64,000 bases of DNA from Paenibacillus caseinilyticus (GTDB lineage: Bacteria; Bacillota; Bacilli; Paenibacillales; NBRC-103111), in the NCBI RefSeq assembly GCF_027533645.1, contig NZ_JAQAGY010000011.1, positions 1 through 64,000 of the forward strand, written 5' to 3'. The notes beneath the pieces were generated by a model. It was not told the origin of the DNA. It saw nothing but the letters and a program-made list of their open reading frames with translations, and did no database searches. Of this stretch, positions 29,001 to 41,000 are shown in pieces (the first letter of the stretch is position 1; each line of letters starts with the position of its first letter). A program made the translations under genes and the position numbers.

Positions 29001-32000
29001 CGCGCCAAGTGCCGCGCCAGCCGGTTCGCCTCCGACTCCAGCTGCGCATAGGTCAGCGTCCGGCCTCCATGGCGGACCGCCGCATTGTCCGGCGTTCTGG
29101 CCGCCTGCTCCTCGAACAGCCCGTGCAGCGTCTTGCCCTCCGTGCAGGCCGCCGCAAGCTCGTGCACCGGAGAATTCCATTCGCGGAGGAGCCGGGTCCT
29201 CTCCTCCGTCAGGATCAATGCCCCGCTGTCCAGCATCGGATTCGCCTCGTCGCACAGCTCCTCCAGAATCCGCACATAGAGCGTGAATACCGTCTCCATA
29301 TCCTGGTCATAGAAGTAGCCCGGGGCATACTTGATCTGCACATTCATGTGCTCGCTGCTCCGGTGCACTTCGACATCCAGCAGCGTGTTGGTCATCTCGG
29401 CGCTTTCCATCTCCAGCCCTGCCGCTTCCTCCGGGCGGATGCCTTCGCCGGCTGTGCGGAAATTCAGCACATGGAAGTCCGTATAGTTGAACAAGGTGTC
29501 AAAAATCGGGTTAAGGGACGGATCGGAACGTTCTCCGGTCATCCGTGCGATATCGCTAAGGAACAATTCATGGGCCTTCATCCGGTAGAGGGTATCCGCC
29601 ACCTGGCGGAGCAGCCCCTGCTTGGCCTCGCGCTTGCCGATGCGCATCCGCATCGGGAGCGAATTCAGGAAGCAGCCGAGTATGCGGTCCCCGTCGTCCA
29701 CAGCCGGGCGATCATGGGAGACGACGCCGGTCACGATATCCTCCTCGGTCGTGATGATGCGCAGCAGGTAGAGATGGGCGCCGAGACACAAGTCTCTCAC
29801 GGTGCAGCCGTAAGCCCGGGCCCCCTCCTCCAGCTTGCGTACGAGCCCGGGTTCCACCGGTTTATTGATCATGGCGCTTGGCGCCGTGCTTGAGCGCGGT
29901 TTGCGCGCGATATTGAACGGCAGCTTGCCGCGCGTGCTCTCCGCGAGGAACGCTCTCCAGAACTCCGCCGTCTTCCCGTCCGCTTGCTTATAAGCATTCA
30001 GCGCCACATATTCCTTGTACGAAGTGCGGAGCGGAGGCAGCTCGAAGGATTCCGGAAGGGCATCCTGCCGAGCATCGGCTAGCCGGTTGTACAGCTCCAT
30101 GAACTCCTGCTGGAACACGGCCACGCTCCAGCCGTCAAGCGCCGCATGATGGAAGGACAGCAGGATCACCGCATCCTCCGCTCCAATTCGGAACACCCGA
30201 AGTCTCCACAGCAGCCGGTCGTCCGTCAAGTACTTGTCGGCCAGATCGGCTTGCCGCCGCTCTTCGATATACTGCCGCTGCTCCTCTACGGGCAACTGCA
30301 TGATGTCCTCGACCGACAGCTCCGGCTCCGCCTGCCTGTACACCAGCTGAAGCGGCTCGGAGAACCGGGCGGTGTCGAACACGGTCCGGAGGATGGCATG
30401 CCTGCCCATCAGCGCGAGGGTCGTCTGCCGGATCCATCCCGCATCCAGCCGGTGAATCCGCGCGGTGAAGAAGAACTGGTCGTGATAGATCGGCTCCTCC
30501 GGCTTCAGCTTCGAGTAATAGACCATACTCTGCTGGATTTTGCTCAGAGGATAGCAATCCTCGATTCCCTGCAGCAGATACCGCTGCATCGCCGGTTCAT
30601 CCCGGAGCCGGTCCTGGAGGGCCTCGATGAGCCCCAGCCCCCGCGCCATCTCCATCTCCATCTTATCTGGCCCGCTGCCGGTTCCGGGCTCCTCCATGCA
30701 GCGGGCAAACTCGGCGATGGTCTGGTGGGCATACAAGTCGTTCAGACGGGCCTCCGTCCCGAACACCTGATGAATCCGGTTGGACAGGCGAATGAGCTTA
30801 ATCGAGTCCCCGCCCATCTGGAAGAAATTATCCTGAATCCCTACTTGCTCCGCTCCGAGCACCTCGCTCCAGATCTCCGCCAGCTTCCACTCCGTGCTGC
30901 TTTGAGGCGCCACATAAGCTTCCGCCCTGGCCGCAGCCGTATCGGGAACCGGCAGAGCTCTCCGGTCCAGCTTGCCGCTTGGCGTCAGCGGCAGGCGTTC
31001 CATCGTGACAAAATAGGTAGGAATCATATACTGCGGCAGACTCCGGGCCAGATGAGCCCTAAGCTCATATCCCGCCATCTCGGCCTGGGCAGCTACGTAG
31101 GCAACGAGATAGCTCATCCCGGTTTCATCGGTCCGGTCGATTACGGCCGCTTCCCGAACCTGCTCATGGCGCAGGAGCGCTTCTTCAATCTCACCCGGCT
31201 CGATCCGGTTGCCCCGGATCTTGACCTGGTGGTCCATCCGGCCGAGGTACTCCACATTCCCGTCCGGCAGCCACCTGGCTGTATCGCCGGTCCGGTACAT
31301 CCGCCCTTCCCCTGCGAACGGATCGTCCACGAACTTCTCCGCCGTAAGCTCCGGACGGCCCAGATACCCCCTGGCGAGGCCGACCCCGGCAATGCACAGC
31401 TCGCCGGGGATGCCGACGGGGAGCAGCTGCAGGTTCTCATCCACCACATACAGGCGGATATTGTCAATCGGCTTGCCGATCGGGATGCGTTCCAGCCCCG
31501 GTGTGCAGTCGAACGAAGTGACGTCCACCGTCGCTTCGGTGGGCCCGTACAAATTCACAAGCCGGATGCCGTCTTCGCCAAGGCAGGCGTAGAACCTGTC
31601 CACCAGCTGCTTCGGCAGCGCCTGGCCGCTGGCGAACACCTGCTTCAAGGAAGCCATGCCGGGCACCTCTTCCGGGTGTGCTTCCAGATAATCGAGGAAC
31701 GCTCCCAGCATGGGCGGCACGAAGTGCATGGTGGTCACCCGCTGCTGTGCAATGACCGCCGCGATGGCAGCCGGGTCCTTCTCTCCTCCCGGCGGCAGGA
31801 GGCACAGGCCGGCACCGTACCAAGACCACCAGAATAGCTCCCACACCGACACATCGAAGGGGATCGGCGTCTTTTGCAGCACGAGATCCTCTTCGCCGAG
31901 CCCGTACGCCTTCTGCATCCAATGCAGCCGGTTGATGACCGAATGGTGCTCGATCATGACGCCCTTCGGCCGTCCGGTCGATCCGGACGTGTAGATGACA

Positions 32001-35000
32001 TAGGCGAGATGGTCCGGTCCGCTGACAGGCACAAGATTGTCCATAGGCTCATCGCTGAAAGCATCGCCCTGCAGATCAAGGATGGTGCCATCGAACGCGG
32101 AAGCTTCCTGAGCAGCCCATTGCCCGGTAAGCAGCACCTTCGTCCCGCTGTCCTCCAGCATGTAGCGGATCCGCTCCGCCGGATACGACGGATCGACCGG
32201 CAGGTAGGCCCCTCCCGCCTTCAAAATACCGAAGATCCCGACCATCATGTCGAGCGAGCGCTCCGTCAGCAGCCCAACGATCGTATCCGCCTGAACGCCG
32301 CAGCCGCGAAGCTTGTTCGCCACCTGATTCGCCCTGGCATTCAGCTCGGCATAGGTCAGCTGCCGGCCTTCCGAATCGATTACGGCCGCCGCATCCGGTG
32401 TCCGCGCCGCCTGTTCTTCGAACAAGGCATGGATCGTTCGCTCACGGGGGTACCCGGCCTCCGTCCGGTTGAATACGTCCAGAATGTCATGCCGCTCCGG
32501 AGCCGTCATGATCTGAATATCGCCCAGGAGCCGATCCGGCTCTTTCACTACAGACCCCAGCACCTCAAGGAAGTGGGCGGCCATCCGCTCCGCCGTTTCC
32601 CGCTTGAACAGACTGCTGGCATACGCGAGACGGCCCTGCAGCCCGCCGTGCTCTTCCGTCAGCGTAAGGGTCAGGTCGAATTTGACTGCCCGCGAATCGA
32701 TCTCGTAAGAGCTGAGAATGAGTCCCGGAGCCGATAATTCGTCCTGCTCCATATTCTGAAGCACGAGCATCACATCGAATAACGGGCTGCGGCTCAAATC
32801 CCTGTGCACCTGCACCTGTTCCACCAGCTCCTCGAACGGATAGGCTTGATGGTCGAACGCTTCCACCGCCCGCTCGCCCACTTCCGAGAGGAAGGCACGG
32901 AAAGCTTTGCCGCCTTCCGGAAAGCTGCGCAGCGCGAGGGTGTTAACGAACATGCCGATGAGCGGTTCCACATCGGGATGCTCGCGGCCGGCTATCGGGC
33001 TGCCTACTACGATATCCGGCTGCCCCGAATATTTGAACAGCAGCACGTTGAAGGCTGCGAGCAGCGTCATGTACAGCGTGGTTCCCGTCTCCCGGGCCAG
33101 CTCCTGCAGCCCCTGCAGCAGCTCTTGGTCGATCCGGAAGATCACCATATCGCCTTCGAAGCTCTGTGCAGGGGGACGCGGGTAGTCCGTCGGCAGCTCC
33201 AGGACCGGAACCCCGTCCTGGAAGCGGTCAATCCAGTACTGCCGGTGCGGCTGCATCGCGGGCTGGGCGGACAGCTCCTGCTGCCAGACCGCATAGTCTT
33301 TGTATTGAACGGAGAGGGGCGGCAGTTCTTGCCCCTGATAGTACTGGATAAACTCCCGGGCCAGAAGGTTCAGCGACACGCCGTCCGAGATGATATGATG
33401 CATATCGAACAGCAGCAGATGCTGCTCCGGCCCCTTCTCGATCAGCCTGGCCCTCAGAAGCGGTGCTTGCGACAGATCGAACGGCCGGACGAAATCCGCA
33501 ATAAGATCCGTCTCCGCCTGCTCCATTAACGGGACGAGTTCAACGGAGAAGGGCACCGCTTCATAGATCCGGGCGATGACATCCCCGTCCAACATGTCGA
33601 ATCCGGTCCGCAGCGATTCATGGCGGGCGATCAGCCGCTGGAGGGCCTCCTGGACCTGGATGCGGTCCAATGTGCCGTCGATCTGCAGCGCCCCCGGCAT
33701 GTTGTAGCTCAGCCCGCCGCCATTCAGCTGACTGACCAGATAGATGCGCTTCTGGGCGGAGGATACCGGGTAGTACGCTCTCTCCTCCGCCAGTGGGATC
33801 GGGGTATATCCGCTTCGGCTCGCAGCATCGATTACCTGTGCCATGCCCTCAATGGTCGGATACCGGAATACCTCTCTTAGCGGGAGCTCCAGGTTCAATT
33901 CTTTGTAGATGCGTCCGGTCAAGCTGGCCGCCGATAAGGAATGACCTCCGAGTTCAAAGAAATTGTCCCTCACTCCAATGTCCTGGCGCTTCAATACGCT
34001 CTTCCAAATGTCCGCAAGCCGGTCTTCGGTCTCATTGCGCGGAGCTGCATACACCGCATCGCTGCGAACATGGTCCGGCTTAGGCAGCGCCCTGCGGTCC
34101 ACCTTGCCGTTGACCGTCAGCGGCAGGCTGCCCAGCTGTACGATGAAGGAAGGGACCATATAGGCAGGCAGCTCCTCCGCCAGCGCGCTTCTGATTTCTC
34201 CCGGGGTGAGCCCGGATTCCGCCACAACGTACGCGCACAGGTATTTCGCTCCATCCTCATCATCCAAAGCCAAAACTACCGCTTCGGTGACGGGCTCAAT
34301 GTCCAGCAGCCGGGATTCCACCTCGCCAAGCTCAACCCGGTATCCCCGGATTTTCACTTGATGGTCCATACGGCCTAAGTATTCCAGCGTGCCGTCCGGC
34401 AGCCAGCGTGCCAAATCGCCCGTACGGTACACGCGTTCACCCGCCTGAAGCGGATGATTCACAAACTTCTCGGCCGTCATCTCGGCACGGTTGACGTACC
34501 CGCGTGCGAGACCGGCTCCGCCGATGCACAGCTCCCCTGCCGCTCCTGCAGGCAGCAGGCGCCCGTTCCGGCCGATAATGAAGAGGCTGGTGTTGGCTAT
34601 GGGCTTGCCGATCGGCGGCAGGCTCGGGAGCAGCGGATCCTTGCCCTGCATCCTGTGGGAGGTCACCACATGGGTTTCGGAAGGACCGTAATGATTATGC
34701 AGAGTCACTTCATGCTCCAACAGGTAAGCGCGCAGGTTCGGATGAAGCACAAGCTGCTCTCCGGCCACAACGATGTGCCGCACCCGCCCTGGGGACAGCG
34801 CCTCCAGATACCGCTTCTCTGAAGCCAAAAATTTGAGATAAGCGGTAGGAAGGAATACGATATCGATGCCGCTGCTTACAACCGATTGGACGAACGCCTC
34901 CGGCTGCCGCTTCTGGTCTTCTCCAATCAGATGCAGCTCGGCCCCTCCAAGAAGCGCCGTGAATATCTCCTGGTAGCAGACATCGAAGCCCATCGCAGCA

Positions 35001-38000
35001 AACTGAAGCACCTTCGAGGCCCCCGCCTCCATGGGGAGGCTGTCCCGCTGCCACTGCAGCAAATTGATCAGGGTCCGGTGCTCGAGCAGCACTCCCTTGG
35101 GCGTTCCCGTTGATCCCGACGTATAGATCACATACAGGGCATCGCCTGAGCCTGAGCTGGCATCAGGGGTCAGATCCGTTGACGGCAGCGTCCTCGAACG
35201 GGAGACGGCTTCCTCTACCGTCACTGCCACTGCGTCGCCAAGGATCGCTTCCGGCAGTGGAAGCTCCGTTATTACGAGCGCAGGGCTGCTATCGCTCAGC
35301 ATGTGCCGTATGCGCTCAGCGGGCGTCGACGGGTCGACGGGCAGAATCGCTCCCCCCGCCTTTAACACTCCCAGCACAAACTGAATGTAACGCAGGGAAC
35401 GGGGCATCCGCAGAGCAACGATGCTTTCCCGTCCGACGCCCTTGCTCCGAAGGAACCGCGCCAGCCGGTTCGACTGTTCGTCCAACTCTCGGTAGGTCAC
35501 CGCTTCCCCGTCCGAGACCACCGCAAGGGCATCCGGCGTCTTCTCCGCCTGCTCCCGGAACAGCGCATGAACGGTCTTCTCCTTCGGATAAGGTACAGCC
35601 GTGTTATTGAAGGCTTCCTGCTGCTGGAGGATCTCCTGCTGCGTCATCAGCTCCAGTTCGCCGACTGCCCGGTGCGGGTCGTTCACCACTTGCTCCAGGA
35701 TGTGGAGCAGGTGTCCGGCCCATCTCTGCACAGCCCGTTCCTCGTAGACCGTGCCGTTGAATTGAAATTGAACGGTCAGCTCTTCGCCCGGAAGCACGAT
35801 GAGGTTCAGATCGTAATGGGTCTGCTCCCGCACCGTGATGTCCCCAAATGTCAGATGGGTATCCAGCTGTTCCCCCACAGGGCTGACGGGGCTGAGTCCT
35901 TCGGCCAGCGGGTAGTTCTCGAAGACAAGAATGTGGTCGATCAACGTTCCATTCTGCGGAAGCTTGGCCTGGATCTCGTACAGCGGATAAGCATGGTAGG
36001 CCTCGGAACCGAGAGCCCCCTCCTGCGTTCTGCGCATGGCTTCGGAGAAGCTTTCCTCCATCCCGCACATGATGCGGACGGGGATCGTATTGATACAAAG
36101 ACCGACCATCGCATCAATTCCCGGGATTTCCGGAGGTCTTCCCGAGACCACGCTCCCGAAGACCACATCCTGCCTCCCGGTATACATTTGCAGCAGCAAG
36201 GCCCACGCAGTTTGCAAAAGGGTATTCAAGGTCACGCCGCTCCGCTGGGCGGTAACGTTCATCCGCTCCGTCAAATCCCTGCCGAACCCGGCTTTGTACA
36301 CTCTTGGATCGTAAGCGGACTGCTGCGCTTCTTCGGCAGCCCGCTTCGGCAGCAGGGACGCCGAGCCTTCATATCCCTCGAGGTAGGCCATCCAGTATTT
36401 CTCCGCCGCTTCCGCATCCCTCTGCTCCAGCCACGAGAGATACCGGCGATACGGCACGGCTGGCGGGAGTTCAGGCTCGTTCCCCTTGAGATAACAAGCA
36501 TAGAGGGAGAAGAGCTCGCGGAAAATCAACGGCAGACACCAGCCATCGAGAAGAATATGATGATGGCTCCACAGCATTTGATACGCCGCGTCTTCCTGGC
36601 GCAGAACGGCAATCCGCATCAGCGGATCCCTGCTGAGCTCGAAGCCTCTGGCCCGGTCCCGGACGATCCAATCCTCTGCATACGCGGCCCGCTCGATCAC
36701 GTTCATGCCGCGGATATCCTCGTACTGGAAGGGGATCTCCTGCGCGCGGAATACCACCTGCACCGGCTCTTCCCTTCCGCTGCTGTAGAAGTTCGTTCTC
36801 AGCACATCGTGCCGCTCTATTACCGCAATCCAGCTTCTGCGGAGGAGCTTGATATCGAGGCTTCCCTGCAGCCGGAGGCTGACTTGTTCTACATAGGCCC
36901 CGGGCTGGCCGCCGAGGAGGGAATGGAACAGCATGCCTTTTTGCATCGGGGTCAGCGGGTACACATTCTCGAGCTCACCGTAAGGCCGGCACTGTTCCGT
37001 CAGTTCCTCTACCTCTTCGAGCGTTATATCCTGGATTAACAAATCGCTCGGTGTGAGTTCGGCGTACTCCCTCTCCATGCAGTGGCTAAGCACTTCGCGA
37101 AGTGCCGTCTGCAGCCGTTCAGCCAAGCGCCCGATCGACGTGCTGCGGTACTGCTTGGAGCTGTAGCTGATCGTTAGCGACAGCCGGCCTGAAGTGACCG
37201 CGCACTGGATATCCAGGGCGTACGGTCGTTCGGCATTCCCGCCGACCAGGCTGCCGCTGGCATAGGGCGATAGGCTGAGATTCAGCCCAGGATGCTGCAA
37301 ATTCGGATCGAACTGCCCCAGATAGTTGAAGCTGATCTCCGGTTTGGCGCATAATCCCCACTGCTCTTTGCCTGCCGATAAATACCTCAGAAGCCCATAC
37401 CCCACGCCCTTGCCCGGCACGCTCCGCAGCTGCTCTTTCACCTTCTTGATCCGCTGCGACAGAGGAAGCTCCGCTTCGTTCCTGAGCACGACAGGGAAGA
37501 TGCTCGTAAACCAGCCTACCGTTCTAGAGATATCGATATCCTGGAGATGGGCTTCCCGGCCGTGTCCCTCCAGATCGACCATGACTTCCCGGTGCCCGCT
37601 CCATTCCCCGACCGCGATGCCCAGTGCCGTTAACAGCAGATCGTTCACTTCGGTATTGTAGGCCCGCTGTGCTTCTTTGAGCAGCAGCTCGGTTTCTTCC
37701 ACCGACCACTCCACCGTGAGAGCTTCGCTGTCTTGAACCCGAGGGGCCGCCTGCTGCATATCCTTGGGCAGTGCTCTAACCGGAGTGCGGTCCACCTCCT
37801 GCCAATAGGAGAGTTCCTCCAGCAGAGACTCCGAGTCCGCATAGGCCGTAAGCTTGTCCGACCAGACCTGGAACGAATCGGTTTTGAGCGGCAGTACCGG
37901 TTCCTCGCCGAGAAGAGCCTGTTCGTACCCTTTGGCGAGATCTTCGAGCACAATCCTCCAGGAGTACCCATCGACTGCCAAATGATGAATGACGATGAGC

Positions 38001-41000
38001 AGATGGTCGCCATCCCCGCATTGGAACAGCGCCAGCTTCATCAGCGGCCCGCTGCTTAGGTTGAAGCCGCTCTGCAGCTCGGCTGCCTTCGCTTCCATGA
38101 TGCTCCTTGCGGTATCCCCTGCAGACGCTTCCCCAGTGCAATCGATAACCTCCAGGTTGAAGAGCTCTCCTTCCTCGGCGCTCCGAATCCACAGCGTATT
38201 CCCCTGCTCCTCCTGCTTCATGATCATGCGCAGGGCATCATGATGCGTAACGATCTGACGCAGGGTTAGACGCAGTGCGGCTTCCTCGAACCGTTCCGGC
38301 CGGAACAAGAAGAGGCTCTGGTTATAGTGATGAAGGGACTCCTTCGTCAGCTCCATGAACCTTGTGATCACCGGCGTCGGACGGACGCCGCCGGTAATTT
38401 CCCCCTGATCCGCCAGACGCGTGACCGGCGTTAGTCTGGTGCTCATCTGCTCCAGCGTCGGATAATGGAATACATCCTTCATGTCCAGCTTATAACCGGC
38501 GGGATACAGCTTGGAGATCATTTGGAGGGATTGGATCGAATCCCCGCCCAGCTCGAAGAAGCTGTCCTTGACGCCGATTCGCTCCGCTCCAAGGACCGTC
38601 TTCCATACCGACACGAGCAAATGCTCCTCCGGCGTCCGGGGTGCCTGATACTCCACACCGGTCTGCCTGCGTCCGCCTGGTGCAGGCAGTGCTTTGCGGT
38701 CGAGCTTGCCGTTGACGGTTAACGGCATGCGGGGCAGCTGGATCAGATGGGCAGGGATCATGTGCCCCGGCAGTACAGCCGACAGGCGGCTCCGGATTTC
38801 ACTTGGAGCCAGCTCCCGTGCAGCCACGTAATACGCGCAGAGCTGCTTCTGGCCCAGCTTGTCGTCTCTTGCGATCACCACCGCTTCCGAGACGTCATCC
38901 GCTTGAAGCAGCTGCGCTTCCACTTCGCCGAGCTCGATGCGGTAGCCGCGGATTTTGACCTGGTGATCCATCCGGCCGATATACTCCACATTCCCGTCCG
39001 GCAGCCATCTGGCCAGGTCGCCCGTCCGGTACATCCGCTCCCCGGGTTCGAAGGGATTCTCCACGAATTTCTCCCGGGTCAGCTCCGGCCGGCCCAGGTA
39101 GCCGCGCGCCAGTCCCGCGCCAGCGATACAGAGCTCTCCCGGAACCCCGATCGGCCGCAGCTGCCGGTCTTCATCTACGATGTACAGCCGGGTGTTATCG
39201 ATCGGCCGTCCGATCGGAATCCGCTCCAGCCCCGGTGTGCAGTCGTAATAAGTCACATCCACCGTAGCCTCGGTCGGACCATATAAATTCACCAAAGCCG
39301 TCCCGTGTTCGCCGGCGATGCGGTAAAAGCGGTCCACCTGCTGCTTGTTAAGCGCTTCGCCGCTCGCAAATACCCGCTGGACGCCGGCAAGTTCCGCCGG
39401 GTTCCCCACTGTTTCCATATACCCAAGCCAGGCATTCAGCATGGAAGGCACAAAATGAAGCACCGTGACTCCGTGGGCGGCAATAGCCTGTGTAAGCACG
39501 GCCGGGTCTTTCTCCCCGCCGGGCTCCAGTAGGCACACGCCCGCACCGTAGAGCGACCACCAGAACAACTCCCATACGGAGACGTCGAAGCTAAGCGGCG
39601 TCTTCTGCAGGATCACGTCTTGGGCGCCCAGCGGGTAGCGGTTCTGCATCCAGGCCAAGCGGTTGACCACGGCCCGGTGCTCGATCATGACCCCCTTCGG
39701 CCTTCCCGTGGACCCCGAGGTATAGATCACATAAGCGAGATCTCCCGGGCTGCCGGCCTGCTCCGGATTCCCCTCCGGCAGGCCGTCATTCGCTTCAGCG
39801 CTGAGGTCCATAACGATCCCTTTGAAAGGAACGCCAGCCAGAGACTCGGCTGAACCGAGCAGCAGCCCGGCCCCGCTGTCCTCCAGCATGTAGCGGAGGC
39901 GCTCCTGCGGATAGCCCGGATCAAGCGGCAGGTAGGCTGCGCCGGCCTTCAAGATGCCATAGATGCCGGCCAGCATATCCAGCGAGCGGTGAGCCATGAG
40001 CGCAACCACGCTGCCGGCCCGCACGCCTTCGGCTCTGAGCCTCCAGGCCAGCCGGTTCGCCCTCGCATTGAGCTCACGGTACGTAAGCTTTCCATCCGGA
40101 TCTATGGCAGCCGTCGCATCCGGCGATCTCTCCACCTGCTGCTCGAACAAAGAAACCACCGTCTGGTCCGAAGGATACGGCGTGGAAGTTTCATTGAATT
40201 CGTAAAGAATCCGCTTTCTTTCTTCCTTGTGCATGATGTCGATATCCTTCAGCCGAAGCTCTCCGTTCTTAAGCAGCTGATCGATAAGGAATTGAATGCG
40301 CTCATTCATCAGGACAATGTCTTGTTCGGTGAACATCTCTGTTTTGTAGTCGTACATGACCATGAGCTTCCGCTCATGCCGCTCCCCTATCAGTAATGTC
40401 AGGGATTCGGTTTGCTCTCCGGTATGATGCCAGTTGGTCACGATAGGGATTCCGTTCAGCTCCGGAATGAAGCGGTAGTTCAGGAAATTGAGGCCGTATT
40501 CGAACAATTGATTCAGTTCGGGATGTTGTTTCTTCAGCGAAGGAATCAGGAGATCGTAGGGGTATTTCTGGTGAATATAGCAGCGCCCCAGTTCTTTGTG
40601 AACGGAGCTGAACAGCCCGCGGAGCGGCACGTCGGCATCGCTCTTGAGTCGGACAGGCATCGTGCTCGTACACATCCCGAACATAGCCCGCTCTTCCCTG
40701 CTGGAACGATTGAATACGGGCGTACCCAAGACAAGATCGGTGCACTGCTGCACTTGGCTGAGGTACATATAGAGCACCGTCATGAAAAAGGAAGGAATCG
40801 AAATATCGCTGTCCTGAATGAATTTCCGTATGCCCGCATCCTGCTCATCCGAAAGGAGAAAGTAACTTCTTCTCGCAGCGGTGGAATCGCTCGGAGCGGG
40901 GAGCTTCTCCGGCAGCGGCGTGAAGGTGTTCAGCCAGAAGCTGCTGTTCTTTGCCCGCCGGCTGGAGTCCATATATCTTCGTTCGCTCTCCATATACCGC

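Noticed and set aside
27185-29893. A 902-codon plus-strand open frame
   Set aside because: It lies antisense to NRPS-1, is rich in His, Arg, Pro and Gln as expected from the complement of GC-rich NRPS coding sequence, and shows no domain. The same holds for the other long antisense frames at 14037-15419, 15462-17024, 17463-18809 and 30146-31837.
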